64,000 nt of DNA from Hypomesus transpacificus (taxonomy: Eukaryota > Chordata > Actinopteri > Osmeriformes > Osmeridae): NCBI RefSeq assembly GCF_021917145.1, contig NC_061071.1, forward strand, positions 6,776,080-6,840,079. Reading direction: 5' to 3'. The position numbers and the translations under genes were made by a program. The notes below the pieces were generated by a model. The model was not told the origin of the DNA and ran no database searches. It was given only the letters and a program-made list of their open reading frames with translations. Below are positions 42,522-56,851 of the stretch, in pieces (positions within the stretch are counted from its first letter, which is position 1; each line of letters opens with the position of its first letter).

Positions 42522-43518
42522 TCAGCCTCTCCCACGGCTATGGTCATGATGAAACAGTGAAGAAACAATGTCACCTATATGGTGTCAAGGTGTGGATTAA
42601 TAGAACCAAGTCCCTCCAAACAGTCAATGTAGCCATGTCACAAAGCAAGTCCGGATGGTTTTACAGTCCAGTAAGATCCTTTCACTCAACAATGCTCAGT
42701 CTGAAATTACGACAAATGTAATGGCATTCTGTTGTACATTTATTGGGGTGCAGCATACTACGGTCTTCTGGAAAAGTATTTTACACTAAAATATAGACAC
42801 ACGGATAGACACGCTTATCGTCAACCCCTTGGATAAGGCAAAACATTTGTATTTATAAAATATAGGCTATAGTTACAACAGAAACCAAATGTAAAATAGA
42901 GCAGCTTGTTCAATTATGCTTTAAGAGCGTTTTGACGTGCAAGGCTATTATTGGACAGTAGGCTATCTTAAAGCGATTAAAGTGATTAAGGTGACCATAT
43001 GCAGCACTTGCTGTAGTTTTCACAGGCTACCAAGAGTGCTTTTTTTAACAATAATGTTGTTGTTTTTGTGTTTTTTTGCAACATAACCAAACAATTAAGA
43101 ATTGTTTCTCTTTTTATAATGATCTAATAATCAAGTGTGGTCCGTTGCTTGCAGGCCATTAAACTGTTAGATTTTTTTTTTTTTTTACTAAAGATTCAAC
43201 AAACCAAATGCCTTATAGGATGTGACTTTCTTATTGTGGATTAAAGAAAAATATCCTATATAGGCAACTCCAAATGTAACCTTCCCATAAGCATGACTTT
43301 TAACCTCAACTATTATGTCACGCTTGATCAGTTAAAATCTGATTCATAAATCGAGTAAGTCACAAAAAACTTTGGAACCCGTAAAAATACCGTCTGCAAC
43401 TATCATCACAAAAGAGTGATCCTTCAGTCACTTTTGAACACAATCTGTGACGATTATTTAAGTGTCACATTACACATAATACAATTCTTACATACAATAG
43501 CAAATAATAAAATCTTAC

Positions 43519-43535
43519 CTGAATATAGTTCATAT
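43519..43535 (-). other. Possible non-coding first exon end of cnga3
   Basis: On the minus strand, CATATGAACTATATTCAG is followed by GTAAGA, a good donor at 43518. Joined to the acceptor at 42324 it would give a short upstream ORF that ends in TGA. It would thus be a leader exon and not coding. This is a weak, position-based suggestion. Confidence 0.2.
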
Positions 43536-44194
43536 GAGAGAAATCCTTATAAATTCACATGTGAAGTCCCGTGACGTGAAATGAATGAATCCCATTTTGA
43601 TCATTTGTTCCTCAACGCATCCTATTACATCATTATTTCCTTCAAAATTGCAGAATTTCTTTTTCCCAATATCATCACCGGGCTATGGGACAATCCTTGG
43701 ATGAACGTGTGTCCTGCCGTCTTCCCAGGCCTACCCAGTCTTCACACTTCACACGCACCTCCTCCGTGCAGACTCACAAAGGAGATAAGACTCACCTCTG
43801 GAGACAGGAGAGGAGAGGGCGGGCCCAAGTGCACTGTTGACATCTGATATTCAATTACCACCACAGAATACGACAACTGCAATTGATCTGTACAAAAACA
43901 TTACACATATACATAATACCCATGCAAAACACTGTAATTAAACAAAACCATTGGATTTAGGTTTCAAAATATACATTGATTTTGAAGCAATGAAAGGCTG
44001 GCCAGGTTTTCTGTTCACATTCTGAGCATGTTCTGATTCTATTGCTTTGAAGCCGACTTTCTGTCAAAGTAGGTGGAGTCAAATCTGCTGTGAACAATTT
44101 ATTTATAAAATTGATTTGAATCTTACCAATTGAATCAGGGCAATCTTTTTGTGTCTGGTCACACAATAAAAATTAGAGCAATACAAACAGAAAA

Positions 44195-45315
44195 TATAGC
44201 TGCAAGCAGCAATGATGTGGCCAAGCAGTCAAATGACCCATAAAACACTTTAGAAATCCTCAGAACAGGGTTCCGAGTGCATGCAACAAGTTTGGTGTGA
44301 ATCCATCAAAGATTTGCTGAGATACGACCCTACTTCCTGTTTGCTGGCTTTATGGCACATTTTGACTGCCTGTACCGGGCAAACGGTTCTGAAAATCTAA
44401 AAATCATGTGAAGGCCTTTGCGAGGCTTGGTCTGAGGATACTCTCTGCCAAATTTGGTGAAGATTGGACAACATGTGTAGGAGGAGAAAAGAAAAATTGT
44501 TTTTCAATGAATTCAAAATGGCGGCCGGATCAACTTGGCTAGTATCACAAGTTATCATGTATCACACACGGGATTTCCCAACATATCATGAGACAAAGGA
44601 ATCACTTAAAAAAGGCAAACAAATCAACAGTTATTGGCCAAAACACATTTTTTCTTCCTGCGGCCACGCCCAGTAATCACATGACACCAAATTAATTGGC
44701 CCGCTTCAGAAGAGGGTTCCGAGTCATCATATTAAGTTTGGTGTTGATTTCTCAAAGATTAGCTGAGATATGACCCAACTTCCTGTTTGGTTGCTTTGTT
44801 GCCGATTTTGATTGGCTGTACCGGACAAACGGTTTTGAAAATCAAATATCCTTTGATATTTGACTTCTGTGAGGGTTGGTCTGATGTGTGCCAATTCTGG
44901 GGATGATTTGACAAAAATTGAAGGAGGAGAAGCGAAAATACGTTTTTTCACAAAATGTAAAATGGCGGAAAATCTAAATTACCGGAAATTGACGTCATAG
45001 GGTGGGTTGAACTCGTCTCGATCCAGGGAATCCAACGGTACCTTATTTTTGAATATCGGTCATACGGTTCAAAAGTTACGTGTGTAAACACAAGTCCAAC
45101 TTTGACCAGTTGGTGGCGCTAGAGTGCTCCAATGCGTGACATGAAACTTGGTGAATATAAAGAGGGGACTGTGCTTAATGAGCGTGCCAAATTTCACAAC
45201 GTTTTACCATACGGTTCTAGGGGCTGCCATAGACTCCAATGGGAGAAGATGATTAATAATAAGAAAAGGTAGAAACACTTTAGTGGCTTCGCCGCTTCGC
45301 GGCTTGGCCACCAAT
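44195..45315. mobile_element. Unclassified 1.1-kb fish repeat with an internal duplication
   Basis: The segment starts TAGCTGCAAGCAGCAATGATGTGGCCAAGC-like and ends GCTTCGCCGCTTCGCGGCTTGGCCACC; GGCCAAGC near the left end is inverted at the right end. Inside, about 260 bp from 44261 (GGGTTCCGAGTGC, TTCCTGTTTGCTGG, ACGGTTCTGAAAATC, AAAATGGCGG) recurs diverged from 44707, a period of about 446 bp. No protein is encoded. The type is unknown to me, although pieces of it resemble a repeat widespread in teleost genomes. Confidence 0.55.
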
Positions 45316-46802
45316 AATCTTTGACTCTTTTTCATAGACTTGATGCTCATATAAGGTGAGGATGTCTCCGAGGAGATGAGCTGTTTAAGGGGCTCAGTCT
45401 CACAGCCCATTATAATGCACAGCACCGGGGAGGCCAGAGAGTCAACTGTCTTACTATCTCTTCCTATTTGTCCCCAGATTCCCCTTTGAACTTCCCTCAT
45501 CCCTAGGGGGGTCATTTAATTTGCATATAGCTAAGAATGAGTGTGTATGTGCGTGTGTGTTAGTTGAATGGTCAAATTGTTGAATAAATCATAGAACAAC
45601 ACAAACACGATTTCTCACGTTTAGCCTACTTAGAAATGCAGATGGCACTATTTCAGACAAATAAAGAAAAACAAACGAGGGAAAAAACAAGCTGTGAAAC
45701 TTTCCGAATTCCCCTGCCCACCATAAGCGAACATTTGGCATTGGAGCGATTCGAGAATATTTACGGAACGTCACATGGATTCAGTACATTCCGTATGTGA
45801 GTCCCAAGCCCTGCCTACTAAGGGAGACCGGGGATATCCTCTTGGCAATCTGTAACTGAAGTGCTAATCTTAGATAAGGCTTTTGTGTGTTCCACAGTTC
45901 AACTTATGCCTTTCCCTGGACCAAGTGTTAAACGCTTTACAGGAGGGTGCTTATGTGACCGTAAGCTATGAACGTGAGAGCAAAGCAAACAATTGCTCAT
46001 ATCGACATAGTGTGCCTTGTCACTATTTTACAGCTACCTACCCCTATAAATACATCAATGAGAGTGTACTCAGTAATCATAGATCAACAGCCATTAATAA
46101 CTGCCAACTTGGGCCAACAATACCTGGAAACGACACTACCAGTGGGTTGAGTAAGACTGAAAGTATCTCTCCTGACTGTACCTTACTTTAAAAGCTGTAT
46201 AGATACATTTTCCCTGGTGTGTTGACTTTTTGGGGGGACATTCAGTGGCAGAGGCAAAGACGTATTGTTCTTAACTTTAAAATGAAAACATACATTAGCA
46301 TTGTAAAGGTGCTGATTAACAGTTGACAGACTTCTGGGACCAAGACAAACATCTCATATTTGTCATATTAATGATCTATAACTATAATTACACAGCTGTT
46401 CCATCATTGGAAAACCCAGAATATTGGACACAACAAATAAACATACAGCCAGGCAATGGTTACCAGCCCTAAACCAAACTCCTCTACAAAAGACATACAT
46501 GAATTGTTGCATCTACGGAGGATAGAGCTTAGAACTTAAAATAGGTCTTAGTTTGTTTTAGTATAAAAACAAAGTTAGTATAAAAAGGAAATCGAAGTTC
46601 TTCTGATCACATATCCTATTTCCATACAGGATGGCTTGTTTATTTGTTGAGCATGGCTTTATGTGAGGTGAAGGTCTGCTTCAGCATCTCCATTGCTCTT
46701 TTAGTTTGTCTCATTGTCAAGGGAGTCAATGAACCAACTTGGGAACAAACAGTCAAGTGAACAACTGTGGAGACAGCACACCACGTTTTTATAAGCACTT
46801 GG

Positions 46803-46804
<2 letters not shown>

Positions 46805-46885
<81 letters not shown>

Positions 46886-46924
46886 ATGTATGTATGTATG
46901 TATGTATGTATGTATGTATGTATG
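46805..46924. repeat. Compound microsatellite (TG)32 then (TATG)14
   Basis: A pure TG run from about 46805 to 46868 passes directly into TATG tetranucleotide repeats to 46924, followed by decaying units (CATG, CCTG, TCTG). Confidence 0.97.
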
Positions 46925-47564
46925 CATGCCTGCCTGTCTGTGTCTCTCCTTCCATCCGCCTGTCTTGTATTTGTTTGAAAACACATCATGTGTAATATTC
47001 ACTCATTTGAATCTCTAGCTTGGTCCCTGTGCTGCAAACCTAACCCTGAGGTATAATCATCCACATCTTGTTTGCCTCCAGGTAAACACTTATTTGATTG
47101 TGTTGTAAGTAAGCCCATGTGTATTCGTAATTGGTTAACCTCTTTTCCCACACCTGTGGGTTCTAGGCTACGTAATTGCTGCCTCTGTAGATTCATTTCA
47201 TGAGCGTGTCATCTTCCATAGCTTTTTTTTTTTGTTTACCACATCATGATAGCTGAATGTCAGAAGCTCACCCCCCCCCCCCCCCCTTCCTTCATGAAAT
47301 GGACCAGAAACCACTCTCATGCCCTTCTGTTCCAAAAGGAGGTTTAACACAAGAGACAAAGTCCATTCATGGCTTTTAAATCAAACAATTATAGTTAAAT
47401 ATCATGCCAATAAACGAGGTAAAAAAAAAACATGGGGAAAGTATATGGTAAACAATCTATCTTCATCTTATTGTCTTTGCAAGGCTGCAAGTTTAGCACT
47501 CGCTCTTCAAGGATTACTGTCTAGATCCACTTCTGTGAGGGTTTAGGCTGGCTGTCAATGTGCT

Positions 47565-47632
47565 GTTTGGGCAGCTGTGAAGCCCTTTGTGCCATTGCTA
47601 GTAAAAAAAAGAAGGGCTATACAAAGAAAATG
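47565..47632 (+). repeat. Possible retroelement tail fragment
   Basis: GCAGCTGTGAAGCCCTTTGT followed by GCCATTGCTAGTAAAA and GAAGGGCTATACAAAG resembles the 3' tail of common fish non-LTR elements (ending AGGGCTATACAAATAAA). Only a short piece is present. Confidence 0.35.
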
Positions 47633-49849
47633 CAACATAAATATATAACATCTGATTTCCTGAATTCCAAAAATTTGACAGTCAGGAAAATGAACGAAAG
47701 GTATACACACACTATCTGCTTTCCCAGGTGCCATGATTTAGAGTTGTTCAATACATGATGGCTCATTGTCCCATTTCTAACTATTCAGGCACATTTAAGT
47801 CCACAGTATGGGGTTTGTTTAGTCAGTTGTTTTCTGCTTCTCTCTATGTTAAAGAGGTTTCACGTCTGTGTGCATGGTGGATGTTTTCCTTCAACATCAA
47901 CAGTTCCTAGAAGTGTTGTGCCAACTAGTACTCCCATTAGCTTGGCACCCAGGACCTGACCTGGCATGAATGCCTTGTCAAAGACAATTAAAATAATAGC
48001 AGTTATACACACTTGACAGCTTGGTCAATAAAAATTATCAATAAAATAAATGGACATTTATTGTGTTATTTTCACATTTGCCTTATTTGGAGTCTTCACT
48101 GACTACTTAGTGGTAATCCAAAATATGTGCTAGCTTTTCAGTAACTAAACTTATGTGATAACTGCAAAGAGCAACTTACAGTCTTTTATATGTATTGGGA
48201 GTTTGTATTGAAGCCAGTACTGTGAACATAAATCTCTGGGATTGTATGCAGCAGTGCTGCCCTCTGCTGTTTACATGCCAATACATTACTTTTATTTAAA
48301 ATATTTATAACCTACTGTTTATTCTCATTGCAGTATAAAACGTGTTTTGCAAAAGCGACCCGTCCAAAATGTACACTCATCTAGCCTATAATAAAACAAA
48401 TATAGTCAGCTTCTTAAATAGCTTTGTTTTGGAGGTTATACATAGCTAAATTAAACTGTAAAGAAAGTGAATTAAATATAGTAGATGTTTCAGTCACTGA
48501 ACAATGTCTTTAAGATCACTTCAGTCACTTTAAAATGTCATAAATTAAGTTGTAATTTGATCATCAGAGTGGTTAAATCAAACTACGTTTCTTTACATCA
48601 ACATTAGTAAAATACAAAAAATACTAAAGAATACGAATAGCAGAAGCAAAAAGTAGAGAATTTATATTATAGTAATGGTCTGCACACCACCAAAGTCAGT
48701 GTGACAAAGTTACCGCTTGGCTCATACATGTACTTGTTGGAAATGTCCACAGAAGGCCAGTGTGTCACTGCTGGACACAGTGTAGCTGCCAGGTAGTAAG
48801 AAATCGTTGAAATGTTTATAGGAACACGCGACCACAGTGATGCAGTCAGAACAGAATGGCGCAAGCTGAAAGATCTTCGAGTAACCTCTGTCCGACAGTA
48901 GGGGCGAAATGGTTACGTCTACTTTGTTTTAGGGTTTTATTTTATACACTCTTTCACATTTCCCAAGCAAACAAACAAGGTTTGTATTTGCGTTTTTGGT
49001 AGTGATCTAATGCCACCGAGTGGTCTAGCTAGATACGCCTGCTCTTGTGTTGTCTTGTTGGAGTGCTAGCACTACTTTAGCCTAGCTGGTAGCCTGAGTT
49101 AGCCTCGGGGTATATTACTAGTATGAATTGAAGAAAGCTAGTTTCTATTTATATTGAGCTATTTTATAGCTAGTTTGCTAACTGGTCTTAAATATTTTGC
49201 CACTGTCATACCCATTTGGTTGAAAATATAATTAAACATAGTGTTCTTGATAGCCAATTGTATGTGCTGCTTGCTAGCTGTGTAGCAATGATGTCAATAA
49301 GAGACAAACTAGTTTGGAGATGTACCTACACTACAGACTAACGACAAATAACTATTCTGCCTTGGTTGCGCTAATTCTATTACATGTTGACGTTGCACTT
49401 GGGTAGTAAGTTGAGTGCCTCATGTAACAACATCTACTTTTCCTAATGGTATCAAAGCCACTTAAAACATGGCTTTGTGGAAGTATAAAGTTATAGTTAT
49501 AACTGGATAGTTAGCTTTGTGTTGTGGATAGACTACATAAGTTTCATTTGAACTCCACTTCCTGTTATAGTAACACTTTTTCAGGCAGTGTATTTCTTAT
49601 TAAAGGAGTGGATAGGGCAATTTCACAAGCAAGGAAGAAACTCAACAGCAATATTTATTTTTAAGAAATAAGAACTTATTTTGAGTCGATGTTTTAGAAG
49701 CTTTGTAAGGAAGTATAAGTTAGGGCCCAAGTCAGACAGCCACGAGAACGTTTTAGTACAGTAAATGTGTGTCAAAATTAAAGTTGTTTTCACGAGGTCA
49801 ATACAAACACATTCAAGTTTATATATTGTTTTTATTATTTCCTCTTTAG

Positions 49850-51762
49850 CTTTTATTCAGACAGACACAATCCTAGAAATGTTTCATTTTGGGGATGAAA
49901 GTCTCTTGCAGGTAAGATATTTTACAGCACTTCTGTGTTTACTTGTACGCTCTTTTTATGCTCCAAAATTACCACCATAAATTAACCTCACAAGGAAGTG
50001 TTTAAGTGATAGTTGAACATAACTTTAGATTAAAATCTCAAATCTATTTGAACATAAATGTCACTAGGGGACACTGTATTTGCACAAAAACCTATTTACT
50101 GTAAATTAATGTTAATATTGCTGGATATTAAATGGATTTAGAAAAGACACCAAGGGTAAAAACATATCTGTGGGAGGGGGGGGGGGGGGATTATTGTAAT
50201 ACTGTACTTACAATGCTAAATACATTTAAATAAATATATATATATTTTTTTTTACATTGTGTTACAGAAAGAGCCTGAAATAGATATTACATATCATCAC
50301 AAAAGGTAAGACTTTTTTTTTCTAGCCAAGTCATTTGTTTTCTTTTGATGCTCTTTAGTCACCTTGTGTTGACTTCTTTTTGTGGCAGGCAACATTACAT
50401 AGAAGTAGCCTTCTAGTTCTCAAGCTGCTCCAACAATGGCTTAGCTGGCTTACACAGCATATTGACTGCACAACGGTGGAAGTAAAATTATCCATGCTGT
50501 CCTAAATTGATAGTGTGAATGTGGAAGTAACAGGATGTCCTAAGTATCTGCCTGATTGAATAACGAGCACCTGTTGGCTGTATTTTATCTTTGACTTTGC
50601 TAGTACCAAAGTGTGCGATTTTTATGTTGAGGTGTTTGTTAAACCCTCTCTCCAGTCAGCTGGTTGTCTAATACTTATGAACCTAAAGTGATAGTCACAT
50701 CGTTCCAGTGGAGACAGAACGAACTGTCTTCTACATGTGCCACACCTGTTCTCATTTCCAACAACACATCTAAGTGAAGAGGGGGGTTGACCTGTTGTTG
50801 CATAGCATGAGTTCTGGTGAAGAAAGTCTGTTGAGCTGTGTATGAAAGGAAGGGTTCAAGGAGAGTCTGGGAGACAGAATTGTTAGTTTGTCACAACTCA
50901 AAATTGAAAGAAGGTCACCAATAAAACCGGTTGTTGAAGTGGTTGAGTATTCCTGTTAAAGGGGAATGTTAAAGTCCACATTTCGTTCACAGCCATCAAT
51001 GTTTACATGTCAATTTCCGTGGCATGTGTTTATCTTTGCCTTGTGTTCCCATTTAGAAAGGCATCTTAATTCACAGCTATGTACCTTGACTACGGTTGTG
51101 TTTTGTGCTGTAGGCTTTAATTCATTTACATGTAAAAACAAAGTTATTAATCCCTTTCCATGTGACCCAGATGCACCGTAAATGGACATAAACATTCAGT
51201 CTCTGGGTCTTCACCAAGTCAAGTTTTAAAGATGGTTGCTTGAATTTTTTAAATGTTTGGTATTTACGGTACTTCTAGTGGGTGTGAAGTTATCTACTTG
51301 TAGCTAAACTATAAGCATAAGATAACAAACAGTAAAATATAGTTGTGGAATTCTACATATTGTGGAAGGCTGACTGTCCATGACAGAGAAGCCTTGCAAC
51401 AGCAGCTGTTTTTCTGCCTGTGCAGTTCCCTGACTCCCTGACTCTATTTTGGGTCCCTTTCTAGCAGTAGGGTAAGAATAGCTGCTCTTCAGGCCTTGGA
51501 TATTCAAATGAATGGCTAAATGCTGTCATCCTTTTCTGTCCAGGACCTCTGGTTTTGTATGGAGTCTTGAAAGGACTCAGAATACGGATTTAGAGTGGAT
51601 CGCTTTGGGATCCTGTCTCACCGTATTTTCAGTCTTGAGTTTTATGTAATTGGATGATTCTTGCTCATGTTCAACCAGGCTTGATACCTGCACAAAAGTA
51701 CTGCCTACTGATGCTGCCACAGTCTCCTGTACAGGGTTCCTGTATATATATATGTGCATATA

Positions 51763-51811
<49 letters not shown>

Positions 51812-54800
51812 ATACATATATGTATGTGTAAACATGTATGTATTTTTCAAAAGGAACAAGTCCTTTACTAATCGGCCATCATTCCCAAACTGTGAAATGT
51901 GGTGTTGCACCGCCGAGACGAAAGGTCACAAATACGAGTGTCATTTCACATCTGCTTTAGCTGAACATCTCTGAACTAACTGTGTTGTGGAAACTCGTCC
52001 CATGACTAAAATGTATCTTGTGGAATCTTTGAAAATGTTACCAGAGCTACAGCCAAGTAACTCCAGCCAGAGAGTTCCATCTATTCAGGTTAATTTCCTC
52101 TTCCTCCAAGGCTTCTGTCTCTTGGTTTAGCAAAGACACTGTTTTATTCTTGGTCATAAGGACTGCAACCAATTCTTGTGTTTGTGTAAATGTTTGCATG
52201 TTAATAACCTAGAGTTCGGTCACGTATTTGAAACTCGGTTAGATATTAAATATCGGGAAACAAAAAAAAAATGATAATGAAGATCAATGTCCAGACAGGC
52301 CAGGCACGTGTGTTCTGATAAGCTGATACGGTGGCTCTTGTCTTGTGGCACTGCAAATGTCCTCATATTCTAGCTGGGCAAAGTAACTGCTCCAGTTCGA
52401 TACTATCTGTTCTCAGATAGAGGACTATCACTCAGAGCAACCTGCACGTGCAACCAGGTTAAACCCACTTACGTGTCAAACACCATTTGTGGCAGCAAAT
52501 GAAAATACACCATGGAATGAAAAGTATGCGTGATGATTGTGATTAAAAAATGCAATGACAACATTGTACATTTGAAGTGTCCCCATGTATTGTAAATAAA
52601 AAGGTTTTCATCATTGTGTTTAACTGCATGAATCTGCTGGCTCATGAGTGCCTACATTAAATCTAAATACTCTTTGGACAGACATTTTACGAACATTACA
52701 CCTTTGAACCTAATGAATAAACTTAAATTAATTGACAAAGGCAGGTATGTTATATTTACACAATGTTTGTAGCACCTTTGCAGGTTGATAAATGTATGAA
52801 TATTCATATAATCCTCTGATTCAATACATCAAGTCAGATAACATAAATGTAAGATAGTTAAAAGTTGGTAGTGATGGGGCTTATGTTGTCACTGCCTAAT
52901 GGGTGGGAAAAAACCCCCAATATTTATATACTTGTATTGCTAAGGTTATGAAAAACAATATTTGGTGATGGTAATAAATGTACTCCTTTGGTACGCCCCC
53001 AAGCTGAGAAATTGACAGGTCTATGTTATATAAGTAAGTCAGTGTAAAAGAGTGTAAAATGGCTTCCACCTGTGACACCCAGTTGTTTTCTTTGAACATT
53101 TCTTCAAGATAAATGCATAGAACTGTGCTCGGAACAGGAAGTGGCTTGTGGCCTATTATGCTGATGTTAGTGTGCAGTTATAAACCGCTTCACACATTAC
53201 TAATGCCTAAAAATGTTTGTCTGTTGATGTTCCATCTGCTTTTGATGTCTTCACTGACTGTGCAGTCGTGAGACATGTCGAGGTTGTTAGTCCTAGAGGT
53301 TATTCTCTTAACCAGGGAGAGTAGAAGCTTCCACATCAATGTAACCTACAAGCCTTGGAAGGGTATTCAGAGCTCATTGTGTCATAGCCCTATACCCCTG
53401 GCTTTCAACAAGTTGCAGAATGTACACATATTTTTCATCAGTGCATGAGAGAAGGACTTTGTATTAGACCCTCGTTTAGCAGTCCACTGTGAACACAGAC
53501 GCGCACAGAGGGGTGTGTATAATTGACTCAGCTGAGGGTCAGTCAGGGACCCATGTGTAAGGGTATGTGCAACGCAAAGAGCTGGTGTTACTACGACCCT
53601 ACTGTTCCCTGTGAGGGTACAAACAGACCCAGACATGTTCCAGCTAGCATAGCCAAACCGTCTGACTGTCATTCAAGGGCAGGCTTAACAGGTCTTTGAA
53701 ATCACTCCCAACAACGCATTTTCAACAAGACGGAGGCCCAAAGTCCTCCATCTGACAACTTCATAAAACCTTTACGATACTGTCATTCCAGTGTTCTCTT
53801 CCCTATGTGGGGTGACATTCTCGCATCATAATGTTTGAAAGATGTATTTAGAGTTAAAACCTGTTCATCAGACATTGGTACATTTGAACTATGTATGTTA
53901 CGTTAGTTAATTATTGTCTCCAGTATGTCGTTAAAGGACGACATTGCATGTGGATTACAGCTTTGCTTCTTTTGACATTTGAACAAATGTCAAACAAACG
54001 AAACATTGTCATCTTTAGGTACTTTAGATACACTCACTGGCCACTTTATTAGGTACACCTCGTTAGTACCGGGTTGGACCCCCCTTTGCCTTCAGAAGTG
54101 CCTTAATTCTTTGTGGCATACTTACAACAAGGTGTTGGAAACATTCCCCAGAGATTTGGGTCCATATTGACATGATAGCATCACGCAGTTGCTGCAGATG
54201 TGTCGGCTGCACATCCATGATGCGTATGTCCCGTTCCACCACATCCCAAAGGTGCTCTGTTGGATTGAGATCCGGTGACTGTGGAGGTCATTGGGGTATA
54301 GTGAACGCATTGTCATGTTCAAGAAAGCAGTTTGAGATGATTTGATCTTTGTGACATGGTGCATTATCCTGCTGGAAGTAGTCATCAGAAGATGGGTACA
54401 CTGTGGTCATAAAGGGATGGACATGGTCAGCAACAATGCTCAGGTAGGCTGTTGCGTTTAATCGATGGTCAATTGGAACTAAGGGGCCCGAAGTGTGCCA
54501 AGAAAATATCTCCCACACCATTACACCACGACCACCAGTCTGAACTGTTGATACAAGACAGGATGGTGTAGGGGGTTCAATCCCCTACAGTGGATCCATG
54601 CTTTCATGTTGGTAATGCCAAATTTTGACCCTACCATCTGAACGTCGCAGCTAAAATCGAGACTCATCAGACCAGGCAACGTTTTTCCAATCTTCTATTG
54701 TCCAATTTTGGTGAGCCTGTGTGAATTGGAGTCTCAGTTTCCTGTTGTTAGCTGACAGGAGTGGCACCCGGTGTGGTGTTCTGGTGCTGTAGCCCATCTG

Positions 54801-56785
54801 CTTCAAGGCTCAACGTGTGCGTTCTGACATGGTATTCTGCATACTTTGGTTGTAAAAAGTGGTTAATTGAGGTAATGTTGCCTTTCTATCATTTCAAACC
54901 AATCTGCCCATTCTCCTTTGACATCAACAAGGCATTTTTGTCCACACAACTGGCGCTCATTACATTTACATTACATTTACGCTCACTGGATATTTTCTCT
55001 TTTTCGGACCCTTCTCTGTGACCCCTAGAGATGGTTGTGCGTGAAAAACCCACTAGATCAGCAGCTTCTGAAATACTCAGACCAGCCCATCTGGCACCAA
55101 CAACCATGTTACGTTTAAAGTCACTTACATCCCCTTTCTTTCCCATTCTGATGCTCGGTTTGAACTTTAGCAAGTTGTCTCGACCACGTCTACATGCCTA
55201 AATGCATTGAGTTGCTGCCATGTGATGCTGATTGGCTATCTGTGTCAACAAGCAATGAAGAGGTGTACCTAATAAAGTGGCCGGCGAGTGTAGGTTAGCC
55301 TACGGTTGCATGGTTTGATTTTGGATTTATTCGATTTTTTACAATCAACATGACTTCATTTGGATTTTCCGAATCTGAAATGATTCTCCATTTGTGGTTG
55401 TTACTTGTTAGTGAGAACATAAAGTAGATATTGAAAAAGAGGAAGGACCAAAGAACCCTGCTATGGGACAGCCGAATAGGAGCACCTGTCGCTGGACAGG
55501 TTTGTCAGGTTTTCCATTACCTTTTTTTGGCACACTGAGCTGTCATTGGCAAATCTGACACACACATTTCTCCGTGCAACGCCTCGTACAGTGGTCTTTG
55601 CCGAGCTGCCATCGCAAGATGTCCACCAGTCTGTCCAGTGACTCCTTGTTCCCACTGCTCATGGCCCTCCTTTCTTCTCTAACTCCCAGCTCGTCCTTAC
55701 AGCGAGGAAACAGCAGGCCGATCCGCTTTGAACCATCCATGCTGGATTTCCATGAACAGTGAGTAAACAAACTTGCCTGTAGCAAGGATCCGGCTGCATA
55801 TGGACCTCTGTTAGCTTAAGATATTTGACTGCACGTAAAAGGGCTGATTTAGTCAGCCAGGCACCCTCAATGAGCTCATATAGCAAGTCAATGTGTTCTT
55901 CCTTTTTTGTGTTGTTAGGCCTGTGGGAATGCCAAAAATGGAGAAAGTATACCTACACAACTCCAGTCCAGAGGAGATAAGCTTGATATCTATATCGGCA
56001 ACAACTGCACATTTTCATGCATCTTTCTTTGAAAACAGGGTTAGTACACAGTATTGATCTCTCTTCTGCACAGGACACTTCAAAAAAGGATTAAGTCCCT
56101 AGACCTATGGCTGTTTTTCACTATTTTGTTTTAACTTGTTTTGTCCTGTATTTGTTTAGGGCTTCCTTTCTTAAGCCCTAAAGTCTTAAAAGGTACATAA
56201 CCCAAATTGTCAAAATGCCATGTCTCTTGGAACTGGCCTTTAACTAAATTGCAAAACTTCACGGTGCTCAACACTGAACTTAAGCTACATATTGTACCAA
56301 AAGACAGAAATGTGCTCAACCTGGTTTAGACGACTAATCCCATAATCTAGATTCACAACAGTGAGTCCTTGCAAGTAACAAGATAATGGCTCATATGTTT
56401 AAAAAGGTACATTCTGAACCTTTTTTGGCAAATAAGCATCTTAAACATTTGGTGAGAAGAGAGGTTGAGAGGAGTGGTTGATTGGCCTAGATGCAAGGCA
56501 CAGAATAAATAAAGCAAATCAGTTTGGGTGTGGATCAACCTCTACATGGTATTTATGGGTTTTCTAAGAACAGCAATGACTAATCCTTTCTTTAATGTTC
56601 CCCTGTAGATAATCCTCCCGGGGGGAAATACATCGTTTGATGTGGTCTTTCTGGCACGAGTAGTGGGGAACGTAGAGAATACTTTATTTATAAATACCTC
56701 ACATCACGGAGTGTTTACATATCAGGTTAGTATCATTCCAATACATACATTGGATGTGTATGTATATATTGTATATGTGTGTGTA

Positions 56786-56851
<66 letters not shown>

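Larger units (their letters stand above)
42325..49849. other. Repeat-rich region between divergent cnga3 and tmem131
   Basis: It contains the CT-rich tract, the 44.2-45.3 kb repeat, the (TG)n(TATG)n microsatellite, a repeat tail near 47.57 kb and AT-rich DNA with A/T runs. The cnga3 promoter and the unseen first exon and promoter of tmem131 must lie in or near it. Open frames here (for example 45883-46191 plus) show no recognisable protein. Confidence 0.5.

Noticed and set aside
45883-46191. Open frame of 102 codons upstream of tmem131
   Set aside because: No similarity, no signal peptide, no splice context, AT-rich; consistent with chance.
46805-46924. Regular short repeats resembling an array
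   Set aside because: These are simple di- and tetranucleotide microsatellites without spacers; CRISPR arrays are not expected in a vertebrate genome.
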